Below are positions 1-5,829 of a stretch of DNA of 7,427 bases, in pieces. The position numbers and the translations under genes were made by a program. Source of the stretch: Verrucomicrobiota bacterium (GTDB lineage: Bacteria > Verrucomicrobiota > Verrucomicrobiia > Chthoniobacterales > JAFAMB01); contig JAFAXJ010000024.1 of NCBI GenBank assembly GCA_019241095.1, forward strand, positions 1 to 7,427, read 5' to 3'. The stretch's first letter is position 1; the number at the start of each line of letters is the position of its first letter. The notes beneath the pieces are model-generated. The model had not been told where the DNA came from. It saw only the letters and a program-made list of their open reading frames with translations, and made no database searches.

Positions 1-531
1 TTGACTTTTGCCAAAATCAACCGCAGTCGGCACGCGCAGGGTCGAGTGTTCGTTTCAGTGTGGGTGTTCCTCGCTGGTATGTGGCGTCGTGGACGGGGTT
101 TATCTTCGTCGCCACGCTAGTGCAATGGGGGCTGCACAACCTGGAACTGATTTCTCCGATGATGGTGGGCACGAGCCCCCTGCTCGGCAGTCTAGTGCTC
201 ACTTCGGCCGGCATTATCAGTGGACGCCATTCAAATACTCTTGCTTGAGGCACTGCCGTGCACCGCTGCAATTCCTGCTGAGTTACTGGCGTGACGGTAC
301 GCGGGCGCTTTCCTCATGGGTATGCGTCACGGAGCTTACTGTCTTGGCTGTTGCTGGCTTTTGATGGCAGTTCTGTTCGCTATCGGTGTGATGAATCTCG
401 CCTGGATAGCCGCGCTCAGCGTAATTGTACTGCTTGAGAAAGTCATTCCGAGAGGATTGTTAGTGGCCAGGACTGCTGGCGTCGTTCTAATGGGCTGTGG
501 CGGCTGGTTGGCACTATCGGGCGGAGCTTAG
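1..531 (+). pseudogene. DUF2182 membrane protein, frameshifted remnant
   Basis: This is the C-terminal half of a DUF2182 protein, a family of predicted metal-binding integral membrane proteins, but no single frame carries it. The frame starting at base 1 reads to a ...FLAG block. At about base 78 it shifts by -1 to the frame starting at base 3 (YVASWTGF, LVQWGLH, SPMM). At about base 215 it shifts by -1 to the frame starting at base 2 (YQWTPFK, CLRHCRAP, WRDGTR). At about base 304 it shifts by -1 again to the first frame (GMRHGAYCLGCCW, GVMNLAWIAAL, LLEKVIPRG) and stops with TAG at 529-531. The blocks occur in family order and join without gaps, with family-typical hydrophobic segments and the conserved Cys/His motifs. 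The 5' part lies outside the window. Three breaks make a functional product very unlikely. Sequencing deletions are possible, but the neighbouring remnants favour real decay. Confidence 0.85.
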
Positions 532-560
532 GCACCCCAATCCAAATTACGGAAAGGCGC

Positions 561-590
561 GCCGGTCATATTAGAGTAGAGCCGACCGGC
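561..590. repeat. Short inverted repeat after the DUF2182 remnant
   Basis: GCCGGTC at 561-567 and GACCGGC at 584-590 are perfect 7-bp arms around a 16-nt loop, about 30 bases after the DUF2182 stop. It could be an old transcription terminator, but no T-run follows on either strand, so the role is uncertain. Confidence 0.3.
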
Positions 591-623
591 ACTGCTCCAC
601 GGTTGTGAACTTTTACAATAGGG

Positions 624-800
624 AAACTACTGGAAGCCAACCTAGTCGAATTGCATTCGCGCATACATCGGGGCACATACCGAGCGCTCCCTTCACGGCG
701 GCGATACATCCCAAAACCTGATGGGCGGCAACGCCCCTTGGGGATCGCTGCGCTGGAAGATAAGATCGTTCATCGTGTCGTGCTTCGCACCGCGCACATC
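624..800 (+). pseudogene. Group II intron reverse transcriptase/maturase (LtrA-type) fragment
   Basis: The frame at 624-800 encodes about 59 residues typical of the start of the reverse-transcriptase domain of group II intron maturases. It reads LLEANLVELHSRIHRGTYRA, then a block with RRYIPKPDGRQRPLGIAALE and DKIVHRVV. In family members this segment precedes the palm with its catalytic YADD motif. Here the frame is open from 609, just after a TGA at 606-608, and has no family start. After about base 800 the expected LNAIYE...GFSYGFRPGR continuation is absent. A weak RDADAL string in the +2 frame near 841-860 may be a decayed echo of it. No catalytic motif, maturase X domain or HNH domain is present, and I recognised no intron RNA domain V hairpin. 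Full proteins have roughly 400-600 residues, so this is a dead fragment. Confidence 0.85.
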
Positions 801-881
801 CTGGAGTGCGGGAGTGTCGGTTGCCCCTCTTCTCCACCGCTCGTGACGCCGACGCCCTGCTGTGTTAAAACTTTAGCATGG

Positions 882-887
882 AAGGAG
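882..887 (+). promoter_or_regulatory. Shine-Dalgarno site of truncated DUF433 gene
   Basis: AAGGAG at 882-887, within GGAAGGAG at 880-887, lies 8 nt before the ATG at 896. It is the strongest ribosome-binding site I found in the window and fixes the start of the truncated reading frame behind it. Confidence 0.6.
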
Positions 888-895
888 CCAACAAG

Positions 896-979
896 ATGGC
901 AACGCTCGATTGGTCGCAATGCCCCGCCTTGGAGAGCATCCCCGTACCATGGTACCGCACTCTAATCCGATCATCTTGA
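896..979 (+). pseudogene. 5' remnant of a DUF433 antitoxin-like gene
   Basis: An ATG with a strong Shine-Dalgarno site opens a 27-codon frame that begins MATLDWSQCPALESIP. This matches the characteristic N-terminus of DUF433 proteins (DWSQCPAVESIPGKV...), small helix-turn-helix-like proteins often acting as antitoxins next to a PIN-type or DUF5615 toxin. After residue 16 (base 943) the similarity stops. The expected GK-x-SGAWVFxGTR block is missing, and the frame ends at TGA 977-979 after an unrelated tail. Its end overlaps the last codons of the convergent protease gene. A normal DUF433 protein has about 75-110 residues, so this is only its first fifth. No toxin partner is visible. A short peptide could still be translated, but I infer no function. 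Confidence 0.65.
944..955. repeat. 12-bp palindrome at the DUF433 break
   Basis: GTACCATGGTAC is a perfect 12-bp palindrome that starts at the exact base where DUF433 similarity ends, 15 bases before the stop codon of the protease gene. It may mark the junction where the protease module joined the older sequence. A palindrome of this length is expected once or twice by chance in a window of this size, so only its position is notable. Confidence 0.3.
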
Positions 980-2410
980 GAATGAGCTCAGATGAACTCC
1001 CAAAATAGCACTGGCCCATAGCGGATCGTTCTCTGGCCTCTCACCCGGTTGAGTGTCTCCTAAGCGTATTACTGCTGCGGATAAAAGGTAACCTCCCTTT
1101 TCTGCAAAAGTCTCGAAACAGATCAGGTTCTGCTCAAAGTTAGTCTGAGCGTTCAAAGGAAACCCCCTGAAAAGTTTGCGCATTATATACATTCCATCGG
1201 CTGCCGGACGCAGTGTTGGATAGGACCAACCGGGATCCATTTGCCAAAAAATCGATCGATGACGGGCGATAATTTGTTGTTCAAACTCAACTGATGTCAT
1301 CTGTGCTTCCTGCGGCGAGTTAACTTGATCGGCCCAGACAAGCCACTCAATATTTCCTTCCTGAGATCGAGCGACGAGCGTATCTCCCTCTAATCGCAAC
1401 CCGACATTCGATGGTAGCACAAGGTTCATTCCTGAATTGGCATCTTGATAAATATCAAATCTTAGCTCGTCAGGGTTGTACGATACGCCCGCAGCGAGCA
1501 AAGGCTGAATAAGCTGAAACAGACCTAGTGGATCATCCGAAGCGCTGGTGCGCCGCATTTCACCTAAGGTTCGTATCCTCGTCTTGCGAAGTGTAACCGG
1601 ACCGGAGATCACCGGATTGCCATTGGAGACGGTTGTCGCGATATTTGAATTGAGTTCGGCTGCAAATAATACTCCTAAATCCGAAAGGGTGCCGATATCG
1701 ACTACTAGTGCGTCTTGGGAACGAAGTAGTTTAGCAAGCTCTCTCGCCGGAATGGCCCAACTGATTGAAGCGGCACCTTGTTCCAGTCCACCGTCTCCGA
1801 TTGCAACCACTTTTCCGTCGCTATCAACGATCGGAGCTCCAGAGTGTCCCGGTACAAGCGGCCCCATCAGGCCGAAGACAGAATTGCTCAGGCGCGGGAA
1901 GCCCAGACGGGTAATCTCTTTACTTGCTTCAAACGGAGTAATGTCTTCAAGCGCCTCCTCTTTGTCGAACTTCAGGGTTTGCCTCTGGACGGTTGGCGTA
2001 AAAAGCGGATGGCCGAACGCTACCAGTTCGTTCCCAAAAGAAGGCGTGGACTCGCTGCTTTTCAGGCAAGGCAATCCCAATGATCGATCAACCTCGATGA
2101 GCGCTAAGTCAGCGGTTTTTAGAACTCGCAGAACTCTCGCGGGACGATCTATTCCTGTCGCCGTACTAAATACATGCAGCTTGACGTTGGATTGCAAAGC
2201 GGCTGCCACGACATGGAAAGACGTCACTACCTGATTCGAATCATTGTAGACAAAACCCGATCCACCTTGTTGGCGTCCCTCTGAAAGATCGCAAAGGACA
2301 TGCACTACCGATCGGGTAATATCGTTCGCTTCATCGGCAGTCAAAGATATCGCGAGCTCTGCTTGAAGTAAGAGCAGTCCCAGGAAAAGCCTAGGGGGAA
2401 CCAGTTTCAT
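971..2410 (-). CDS. Exported trypsin-like serine protease with unknown C-terminal domain
   Basis: This 479-residue protein is a chymotrypsin-fold (S1C/HtrA-like) serine endopeptidase. A signal peptide is clear: K2 and R7, then a leucine-rich core to about residue 22, so it should act in the periplasm or outside the cell. The protease domain covers about 28-235. It contains GGSGFVY (49-55), the catalytic His66 in TSFHVV, Asp101 in TADLALIEV, and the nucleophile Ser190 in GHSGAPIVD, so the triad is intact. No PDZ domain follows, unlike DegP. Residues 240-479 form a domain I do not recognise, rich in aromatic residues near the end (RSIFWQMDPGWSYP, LICFETF). The ATG overlaps the stop codon of the upstream membrane-protein gene (2407-2410), implying translational coupling and a shared function. 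Confidence is high for the protease and nil for the substrate. The 3' end abuts a decayed antitoxin gene. Confidence 0.9.
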   Translation of the reverse strand: MKLVPPRLFLGLLLLQAELAISLTADEANDITRSVVHVLCDLSEGRQQGGSGFVYNDSNQVVTSFHVVAAALQSNVKLHVFSTATGIDRPARVLRVLKTADLALIEVDRSLGLPCLKSSESTPSFGNELVAFGHPLFTPTVQRQTLKFDKEEALEDITPFEASKEITRLGFPRLSNSVFGLMGPLVPGHSGAPIVDSDGKVVAIGDGGLEQGAASISWAIPARELAKLLRSQDALVVDIGTLSDLGVLFAAELNSNIATTVSNGNPVISGPVTLRKTRIRTLGEMRRTSASDDPLGLFQLIQPLLAAGVSYNPDELRFDIYQDANSGMNLVLPSNVGLRLEGDTLVARSQEGNIEWLVWADQVNSPQEAQMTSVEFEQQIIARHRSIFWQMDPGWSYPTLRPAADGMYIMRKLFRGFPLNAQTNFEQNLICFETFAEKGGYLLSAAVIRLGDTQPGERPENDPLWASAILGVHLSSFSR

Positions 2411-3138
2411 TGATTTTTTATGTCGTTCCAGAATGAAATATAAATCTTCATGCGCTGATCGTCTCTGATGTCAGACTCGTGAAGGCTCTCGGCAAGCGCC
2501 CCCCAGAACCCTCCCGTTCTTTTATAAAGATCAGTGACTGCGTCGGAGTCATGGAACCGGGTAGGATTAAGATTGGCAAGTTGGACACCAGTGTACGCGA
2601 ACAAACCTGTCTGGTTGCTTGTTGCCGCTAGTGTGGTCTTTGATTTAGTGACTGCTGGGTCCGGTTCACTTTTGGACTCGGGCTCTGTCTTTGACTTGTT
2701 TTCTTGCTCTGCAAGAATGGCGGAACCTAAAAACGCCTTGCGCGCCATGCTTTCTTTGATGTCATCTGAGACTTGTTTATCCAGATTCAACGCAGCAAGC
2801 GTTTTGATTTGGCTGTTAAGATCCGGAGCTAGCACATCATTAATTCGGATCCACATACCAAAGAAAATTCCGACAATGCATAGCAGAGCAAATCCGATTG
2901 CTCGAACGGTTTTCCTCAAACTGAATGCAGCATCTTCCTCGATACCTTCCTTCAAGCCCAAAATCGCGGTGACGATGACGAACAATGGGGCAATGAACTG
3001 ACCAACAATCGGCGACAAAGACAATCCCAGAACAAGGCCAGTTAGCAACCCAAAGGAACCCCCGGTCAGCATCGCAGACAGGGAGCGACGTGATTCATCA
3101 TTCATCCAAAATCGAGCTTCGATCCTCAAAGCAAACAC
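2407..3138 (-). CDS. Three-helix membrane protein, partner of the serine protease
   Basis: I do not recognise a family. The longest frame starts at GTG 3138 (243 residues). ATG at 3103-3105 (residue 12, MNDESRRSL) is an equally good or better start, and neither has a convincing Shine-Dalgarno site. Three hydrophobic helices lie at about 24-44, 47-63 and 80-97. The first two form a tight hairpin. The charged loop 63-79 (EGIEED, RKTVR) and the basic N-terminus suggest a cytoplasmic N-terminus, which puts the C-terminal 145 residues in the periplasm. Residues 144-175 are a K/S/T/E/P-rich low-complexity linker. A compact tail (about 178-243) contains NPTRFHDSD, a GGFWGAL turn and YISFWNDI. The stop overlaps the start of the protease gene by 4 nt (ATGA). 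Its tail would face the exported protease, so anchor, regulator or substrate are plausible roles, all inferred. Confidence 0.8.
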   Translation of the reverse strand: MFALRIEARFWMNDESRRSLSAMLTGGSFGLLTGLVLGLSLSPIVGQFIAPLFVIVTAILGLKEGIEEDAAFSLRKTVRAIGFALLCIVGIFFGMWIRINDVLAPDLNSQIKTLAALNLDKQVSDDIKESMARKAFLGSAILAEQENKSKTEPESKSEPDPAVTKSKTTLAATSNQTGLFAYTGVQLANLNPTRFHDSDAVTDLYKRTGGFWGALAESLHESDIRDDQRMKIYISFWNDIKNQ

Positions 3139-3157
3139 CTCGTTTGTCGATGCTAAA

Positions 3158-3171
3158 CTGAGCTGGCTCAG
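3158..3171. promoter_or_regulatory. Inverted repeat in the divergent promoter region, possible operator
   Basis: CTGAGC-TG-GCTCAG is a perfect 6-bp inverted repeat with a 2-nt centre. It lies in the 80-bp gap between the membrane-protein/protease operon (-) and the HPS-like gene (+), where a regulator of either or both could bind. No strong -35/-10 pair could be set around it. Such a repeat is expected about once or twice by chance in this length, so the call rests on position. Confidence 0.25.
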
Positions 3172-3218
3172 GACGCGGTTGTCAGGATGGTGGGACGTGA
3201 GTTATCAATCATTAAAGA

Positions 3219-3914
3219 ATGAAAACCATTGTCCAGATTTCGCTCGACCTTACGTCGATTGAGGAAGCTGTTCAAACCGCGCATATGGCGGTTCGGGCCG
3301 GTGTAGACTGGTTAGAGGCTGGAACTCCGTTGATCATCGCCGAAGGAATGCACGGTGTCAGAGCTTTGCGTTCCGAATTTCCTCAGATTCCGATCGTGGC
3401 CGATCTGAAGACGATGGATGGCGGCTGGCTTGAAGCAGAACTGATGGCCGGAGCTGGCGCTACCCACGTTGTCGTTATGGAACGAGCTCACCAGGAAACG
3501 ATCAAAATGGTAGTGCGCGCCGGTAAGGATTTCGGGGTTTCTGTTATGGGCGATAATCTGGCTGCTCCCGACCCGGTCGCCGCAGCCTGCAGGTTGGAAG
3601 AGTTGGGTTGTGACTTTGTAATTCATCATGTCGGGTATGACGAACGGCGCGGGATTGCTGCTGCAGGTAAGCCCGCGCCCAGCCCCCTTGACCGATTACG
3701 AGATGTAGTTGCTGCCGTCAAAGTGCCCGTCCAGGCCGTAGGCGGTCTTTCAATTGAAGATGCAATTCGGACTCCCGAGTTTGGGGCGCCCCTCGTAGTC
3801 TTGGGAGCTCCGCTGGCTATTGACGCGAACTCGTTAAAGACGGCGTCCGGTGACCTGGAAGATAAACTCCGTCTCATCTGTCAGCGAGTCCACGCCTACG
3901 ATCAAGGCAGATAA
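3219..3914 (+). CDS. HPS/KGPDC-family (OMP decarboxylase superfamily) enzyme
   Basis: This 231-residue (beta/alpha)8 protein belongs to the orotidine-5'-phosphate decarboxylase superfamily, in the branch of 3-hexulose-6-phosphate synthase (HPS) and 3-keto-L-gulonate-6-phosphate decarboxylase (KGPDC). Signatures are Glu33 in WLEAGTPLI, the DxKxxD motif Asp62-Lys64-Asp67 in VADLKTMDGG (metal and catalysis), GDNL at 111-114, IHHVGYD at 135-141, and the phosphate-binding VGGLS (174-178) and VLGAPL (194-199). Length fits the family (about 210-230). Asp112 and Tyr140 occupy positions where, from memory, KGPDC has Glu and Arg, so the site looks more like HPS. HPS condenses formaldehyde with ribulose 5-phosphate or runs in reverse. 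No 6-phospho-3-hexuloisomerase is in the window, so the substrate may differ. The ATG has only a weak AAAGA upstream. The gene converges on the next with a 1-nt gap. Confidence 0.85.
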   Translation: MKTIVQISLDLTSIEEAVQTAHMAVRAGVDWLEAGTPLIIAEGMHGVRALRSEFPQIPIVADLKTMDGGWLEAELMAGAGATHVVVMERAHQETIKMVVRAGKDFGVSVMGDNLAAPDPVAAACRLEELGCDFVIHHVGYDERRGIAAAGKPAPSPLDRLRDVVAAVKVPVQAVGGLSIEDAIRTPEFGAPLVVLGAPLAIDANSLKTASGDLEDKLRLICQRVHAYDQGR

Positions 3915-3915
3915 T

Positions 3916-4809
3916 TTATTCGGAAGAAAAATGTTTGTCGATTTTAGAGCGCAGAAACCGAACCGACTCTCGCAGATCATCCATTCCGTTCAGCCCGTCT
4001 TCGATAGAAATCCAGGAATCAAAACCGACATCCCGGAGGATAGAAAAGATTCGGTCATAATCATTCATCCCCTTCCCAATTACCCCATGAGATAAACGGG
4101 CGGCGTAGCCCGTGGAGTCCTCTTCTTTACGCAAGTCCGCAAGGGTCCCATATGCGAGGAAGCGATCACTCGCGTGCATGGAGACGACGCGATGTTTAAA
4201 ACGCTCAAGTAATTCCAGCGGATCCTCTCCTGCCAGGATCGTGTTAGAAGGATCATAGTTGACTCCAAACCAGGGTGAATCGATCTGGTCGACAATTTGC
4301 CCAAAAACGGCCATTTTCTGCGCAAATTCGGGGTGGTGCCAAAAATTATCTTTATAGTGATTCTCCATCGTGAGAATCACTCGATGCTGCTCAGCGACCG
4401 GCAACAACTCCTTGATTATCTGGACCACTTGGGCAATACCGGCAGCTAACGTGATCTCGGGGCGGCGCTGGCCAGAAAGGACGCGGCAAAACTTACCCTC
4501 AAAAAAAGCCGTAAGTTCGATCATCGCAATTTCTCGCTCGATTTCCGCTTTCACCAAAGTCGAATCCACCTGGGTAAAGTCGGGAGAACAACAGAGCATT
4601 GGCATCTCGAGACGGTGCTCTGCCAATCGTGACTTCGCTGCGAAAGGCAACTCTTGGTCGTCCCCGAAAAAGCCCGAGAAAAATTCCAGGCCATCTACCT
4701 CCAGCGTCGCTGCCAAATCGATCCACTCAAGTACGGTCATCGTGTGATGAACACAAAGCTCGTCCATGAAGCACTTTGGAAATACAGCCAGCTTCGGTTT
4801 CATAATCAT
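3916..4809 (-). CDS. Sugar phosphate isomerase/epimerase (xylose-isomerase-like TIM barrel)
   Basis: This is a 297-residue member of the AP_endonuc_2/xylose-isomerase-like TIM-barrel superfamily, which includes ketose 3-epimerases, inosose dehydratases and related sugar enzymes. Metal ligands fall on the expected strand ends: Glu149 in LTMENH, Asp186 in GVNYDPSN, His212 in SMHASD, and Glu270 in WISIEDG. His241 in SHGVIGKG is a further likely active-site residue. LEFF at 41-44 is the usual early strand. Full length, with no signal peptide, so cytoplasmic. Two starts compete: ATG 4807-4809 (MIMKPK) and ATG 4801-4803 (MKPK). The second has GAGA about 8 nt upstream and may be the true start. It lies tail-to-tail with the HPS-like gene, which suggests a common pathway but not a common transcript. 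Confidence is high for the fold and low for the substrate, as the family is very diverse. Confidence 0.88.
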   Translation of the reverse strand: MIMKPKLAVFPKCFMDELCVHHTMTVLEWIDLAATLEVDGLEFFSGFFGDDQELPFAAKSRLAEHRLEMPMLCCSPDFTQVDSTLVKAEIEREIAMIELTAFFEGKFCRVLSGQRRPEITLAAGIAQVVQIIKELLPVAEQHRVILTMENHYKDNFWHHPEFAQKMAVFGQIVDQIDSPWFGVNYDPSNTILAGEDPLELLERFKHRVVSMHASDRFLAYGTLADLRKEEDSTGYAARLSHGVIGKGMNDYDRIFSILRDVGFDSWISIEDGLNGMDDLRESVRFLRSKIDKHFSSE

Positions 4810-4918
4810 TCTCTAGCCGGGTTGTGTCCTATAATCGGGTATTGCTCTTCGCCTTTCAGGCCAATACGAGTCTCTCGATTTAAAATGAGGATGGCTCAAT
4901 GTAGTTAACCTTTGAATA

Positions 4919-4932
4919 AAGATGTTCATCTT
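4919..4932. repeat. Short inverted repeat upstream of the DUF1801 gene
   Basis: AAGATG-TT-CATCTT is a perfect 6-bp inverted repeat with a 2-nt centre. It lies in the intergenic stretch between the divergent isomerase and DUF1801 genes, 167 bases before the DUF1801 start. It could be an operator or chance. Confidence 0.2.
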
Positions 4933-5068
4933 AAGCGCTTATGTGATGATCGCTCATCTAAAAACCGTAGATCTTGGGTTAAACGAGATGCTGTTCGCCA
5001 GCGTCAAAGATCGCAACGACGCGACCTGGGTTACGACAACCGGCGAAGGACTAAGAAGTATTATTTAA
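4922..5068 (+). CDS. Possible small ORF of unknown function
   Basis: A 48-codon frame begins at ATG 4922 (MFILSAYVMIAHLK...) and ends at TAA 5066-5068 (...TGEGLRSII), 30 bases before the DUF1801 start. Its amino-acid mix is ordinary, with hydrophobic and acidic residues. An overlapping frame at 4912-5112 is very Arg/Lys-rich, as expected of a wrong-frame reading, and starts at TTG. There is no clear Shine-Dalgarno site and I recognise no family. It may be a decayed gene piece or non-coding leader. Weakly supported. Confidence 0.2.
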   Translation: MFILSAYVMIAHLKTVDLGLNEMLFASVKDRNDATWVTTTGEGLRSII

Positions 5069-5098
5069 ATGATACCGGTCAAACTCTATGGTTAATAG

Positions 5099-5488
5099 AT
5101 GGAGAAACCTGATCAAAGCAAATCGCCTTCTGAGCTCATTACTGAGAAAATTGCTGAGCTAGGCGACTGGCGTGGCAAGACACTTGCCCACGTCCGCAAA
5201 CTCATCAAAGAAGCAGACCCTGAGATAACGGAAGAATGGAAGTGGAGAGGAGTTCCAGTCTGGTCTGACCGCGGGATCATCTGCACAGGCGAGTCGTACA
5301 AGAGTCACGTAAAGCTCACTTTTCTGAAAGGCGCTTCCATCGAAGACCCAGAAGGCATTTTCAATTCCAGCCTGGATGGGAACGCAAGGCGCGCAATCGA
5401 TCTGCATGAAGGCGATAAAATCAATGAATCCGCCTTCAAGGAGATCATCCGAGCTGCAGTAAAGCTGAATTCCAAAAAAAAGAAATGA
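5099..5488 (+). CDS. DUF1801 domain-containing protein
   Basis: This 129-residue cytoplasmic protein is a typical DUF1801 member (YdhG/YjbR-CyaY-like fold), of unknown biochemical role. Recognisable blocks are the acidic helix TLAHVRKLIKEADPEI (29-44), EEWKWRGVPVWS (45-56), GIICTGESYKSHVKLTF (59-75), a turn KGASIEDPEGIFNSS (76-90) and the AIDLHEGDKI segment (98-107), ending in a lysine-rich tail. Length and motif order match full-length family members. ATG 5099 is the first possible start: the same frame is closed by TAA at 5093-5095. It has no evident Shine-Dalgarno site. It sits alone between genes on the other strand, so it is probably its own transcription unit. A link to the sugar genes is not shown. 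Confidence 0.88.
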   Translation: MEKPDQSKSPSELITEKIAELGDWRGKTLAHVRKLIKEADPEITEEWKWRGVPVWSDRGIICTGESYKSHVKLTFLKGASIEDPEGIFNSSLDGNARRAIDLHEGDKINESAFKEIIRAAVKLNSKKKK

Positions 5489-5825
5489 CGAGCCCGGGCT
5501 ACGGCGCACCCCCAAATCACGATAACCGCAGAGCTTGGCGGGAATTTCGGCCTTGAAATACAGAAGATTCGGGTCGTTTTAAGTGTCTCAATCTCCGCTT
5601 CATCTCGCGCGAGCCAACGGGGAAGTCAGAACCGGGCGGAACATCAGCGCGTTTCCGTCTCACCAACCTTTTTAAGGGCTGCAGAGGCGAAGCTGGTGTT
5701 AGCCGAAGGCCACCCGAGCGACACAGACCGTGCAGGCGCCAACTGTCCAAGAGGAACATTCCAACCTTTCGAACGAAGATGCAGAGCGGCCGGCAGTAGC
5801 CCGATCCAGATATGTTGCGTGTTGA
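5489..5825. other. 337-bp intergenic stretch
   Basis: Between the convergent DUF1801 and dehydrogenase genes. It holds a 10-bp palindrome AGCCCGGGCT (5491-5500) just after the DUF1801 stop, with no loop or T-run to make it a convincing terminator. It also holds a doubtful minus-strand frame at 5644-5829 (separate entry). All other open frames here are Arg/Pro-rich and look non-coding. No RNA gene was recognised. Confidence 0.5.
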
Positions 5826-5829
5826 TCAT
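5644..5829 (-). CDS. Doubtful small ORF overlapping the dehydrogenase stop
   Basis: A 61-codon frame starts at an ATG that overlaps the TGA of the dehydrogenase gene (ATGA, 5826-5829), the arrangement of a translationally coupled downstream gene. It begins MINTQHIWIGLLPAALHL and has a fairly normal composition (few Arg, two Trp in the first half). I recognise no family. It may be a real small protein, the start of a truncated gene, or chance. Confidence 0.22.
   Translation of the reverse strand: MINTQHIWIGLLPAALHLRSKGWNVPLGQLAPARSVSLGWPSANTSFASAALKKVGETETR

Noticed and set aside
613..837. Minus-strand frame of 74 codons across the maturase fragment
   Set aside because: The + strand reading gives a clear maturase block; the minus reading has no family resemblance.
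896..979. A complete toxin-antitoxin pair at the DUF433 start
   Set aside because: Only 16 family residues remain and no toxin gene follows; the next gene is the convergent protease.
1548..2234. Long open frame (228 codons) on the + strand inside the protease gene
   Set aside because: Antisense to a well-supported protease with its full catalytic triad; the translation is Ser/Arg/Pro-rich and matches no family.
971..2410. Calling the protease DegP/HtrA
   Set aside because: The triad and fold fit, but there is no PDZ domain and the C-terminal half is unlike DegP, so the specific name is not supported.
2534..3001. 155-codon + strand frame inside the membrane-protein gene
   Set aside because: Antisense shadow; the minus-strand product has coherent membrane helices and an operon overlap.
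4830..4835. TATAAT as the -10 box of a + strand promoter
   Set aside because: No -35 match at a fitting distance, and it lies about 270 bases before the next good gene; kept only as a possibility.
4912..5112. 66-codon frame with TTG start before the DUF1801 gene
   Set aside because: Very Arg/Lys-rich, no ribosome-binding site, and overlaps the DUF1801 start; composition is typical of a wrong frame.
5491..5500. AGCCCGGGCT as a terminator for the DUF1801 gene
   Set aside because: A perfect palindrome with no loop and no following T-run cannot form a standard terminator hairpin.
5517..5759. 80-codon minus-strand frame in the 5489-5825 gap
   Set aside because: Arg-rich, no recognisable motif, no ribosome-binding site.
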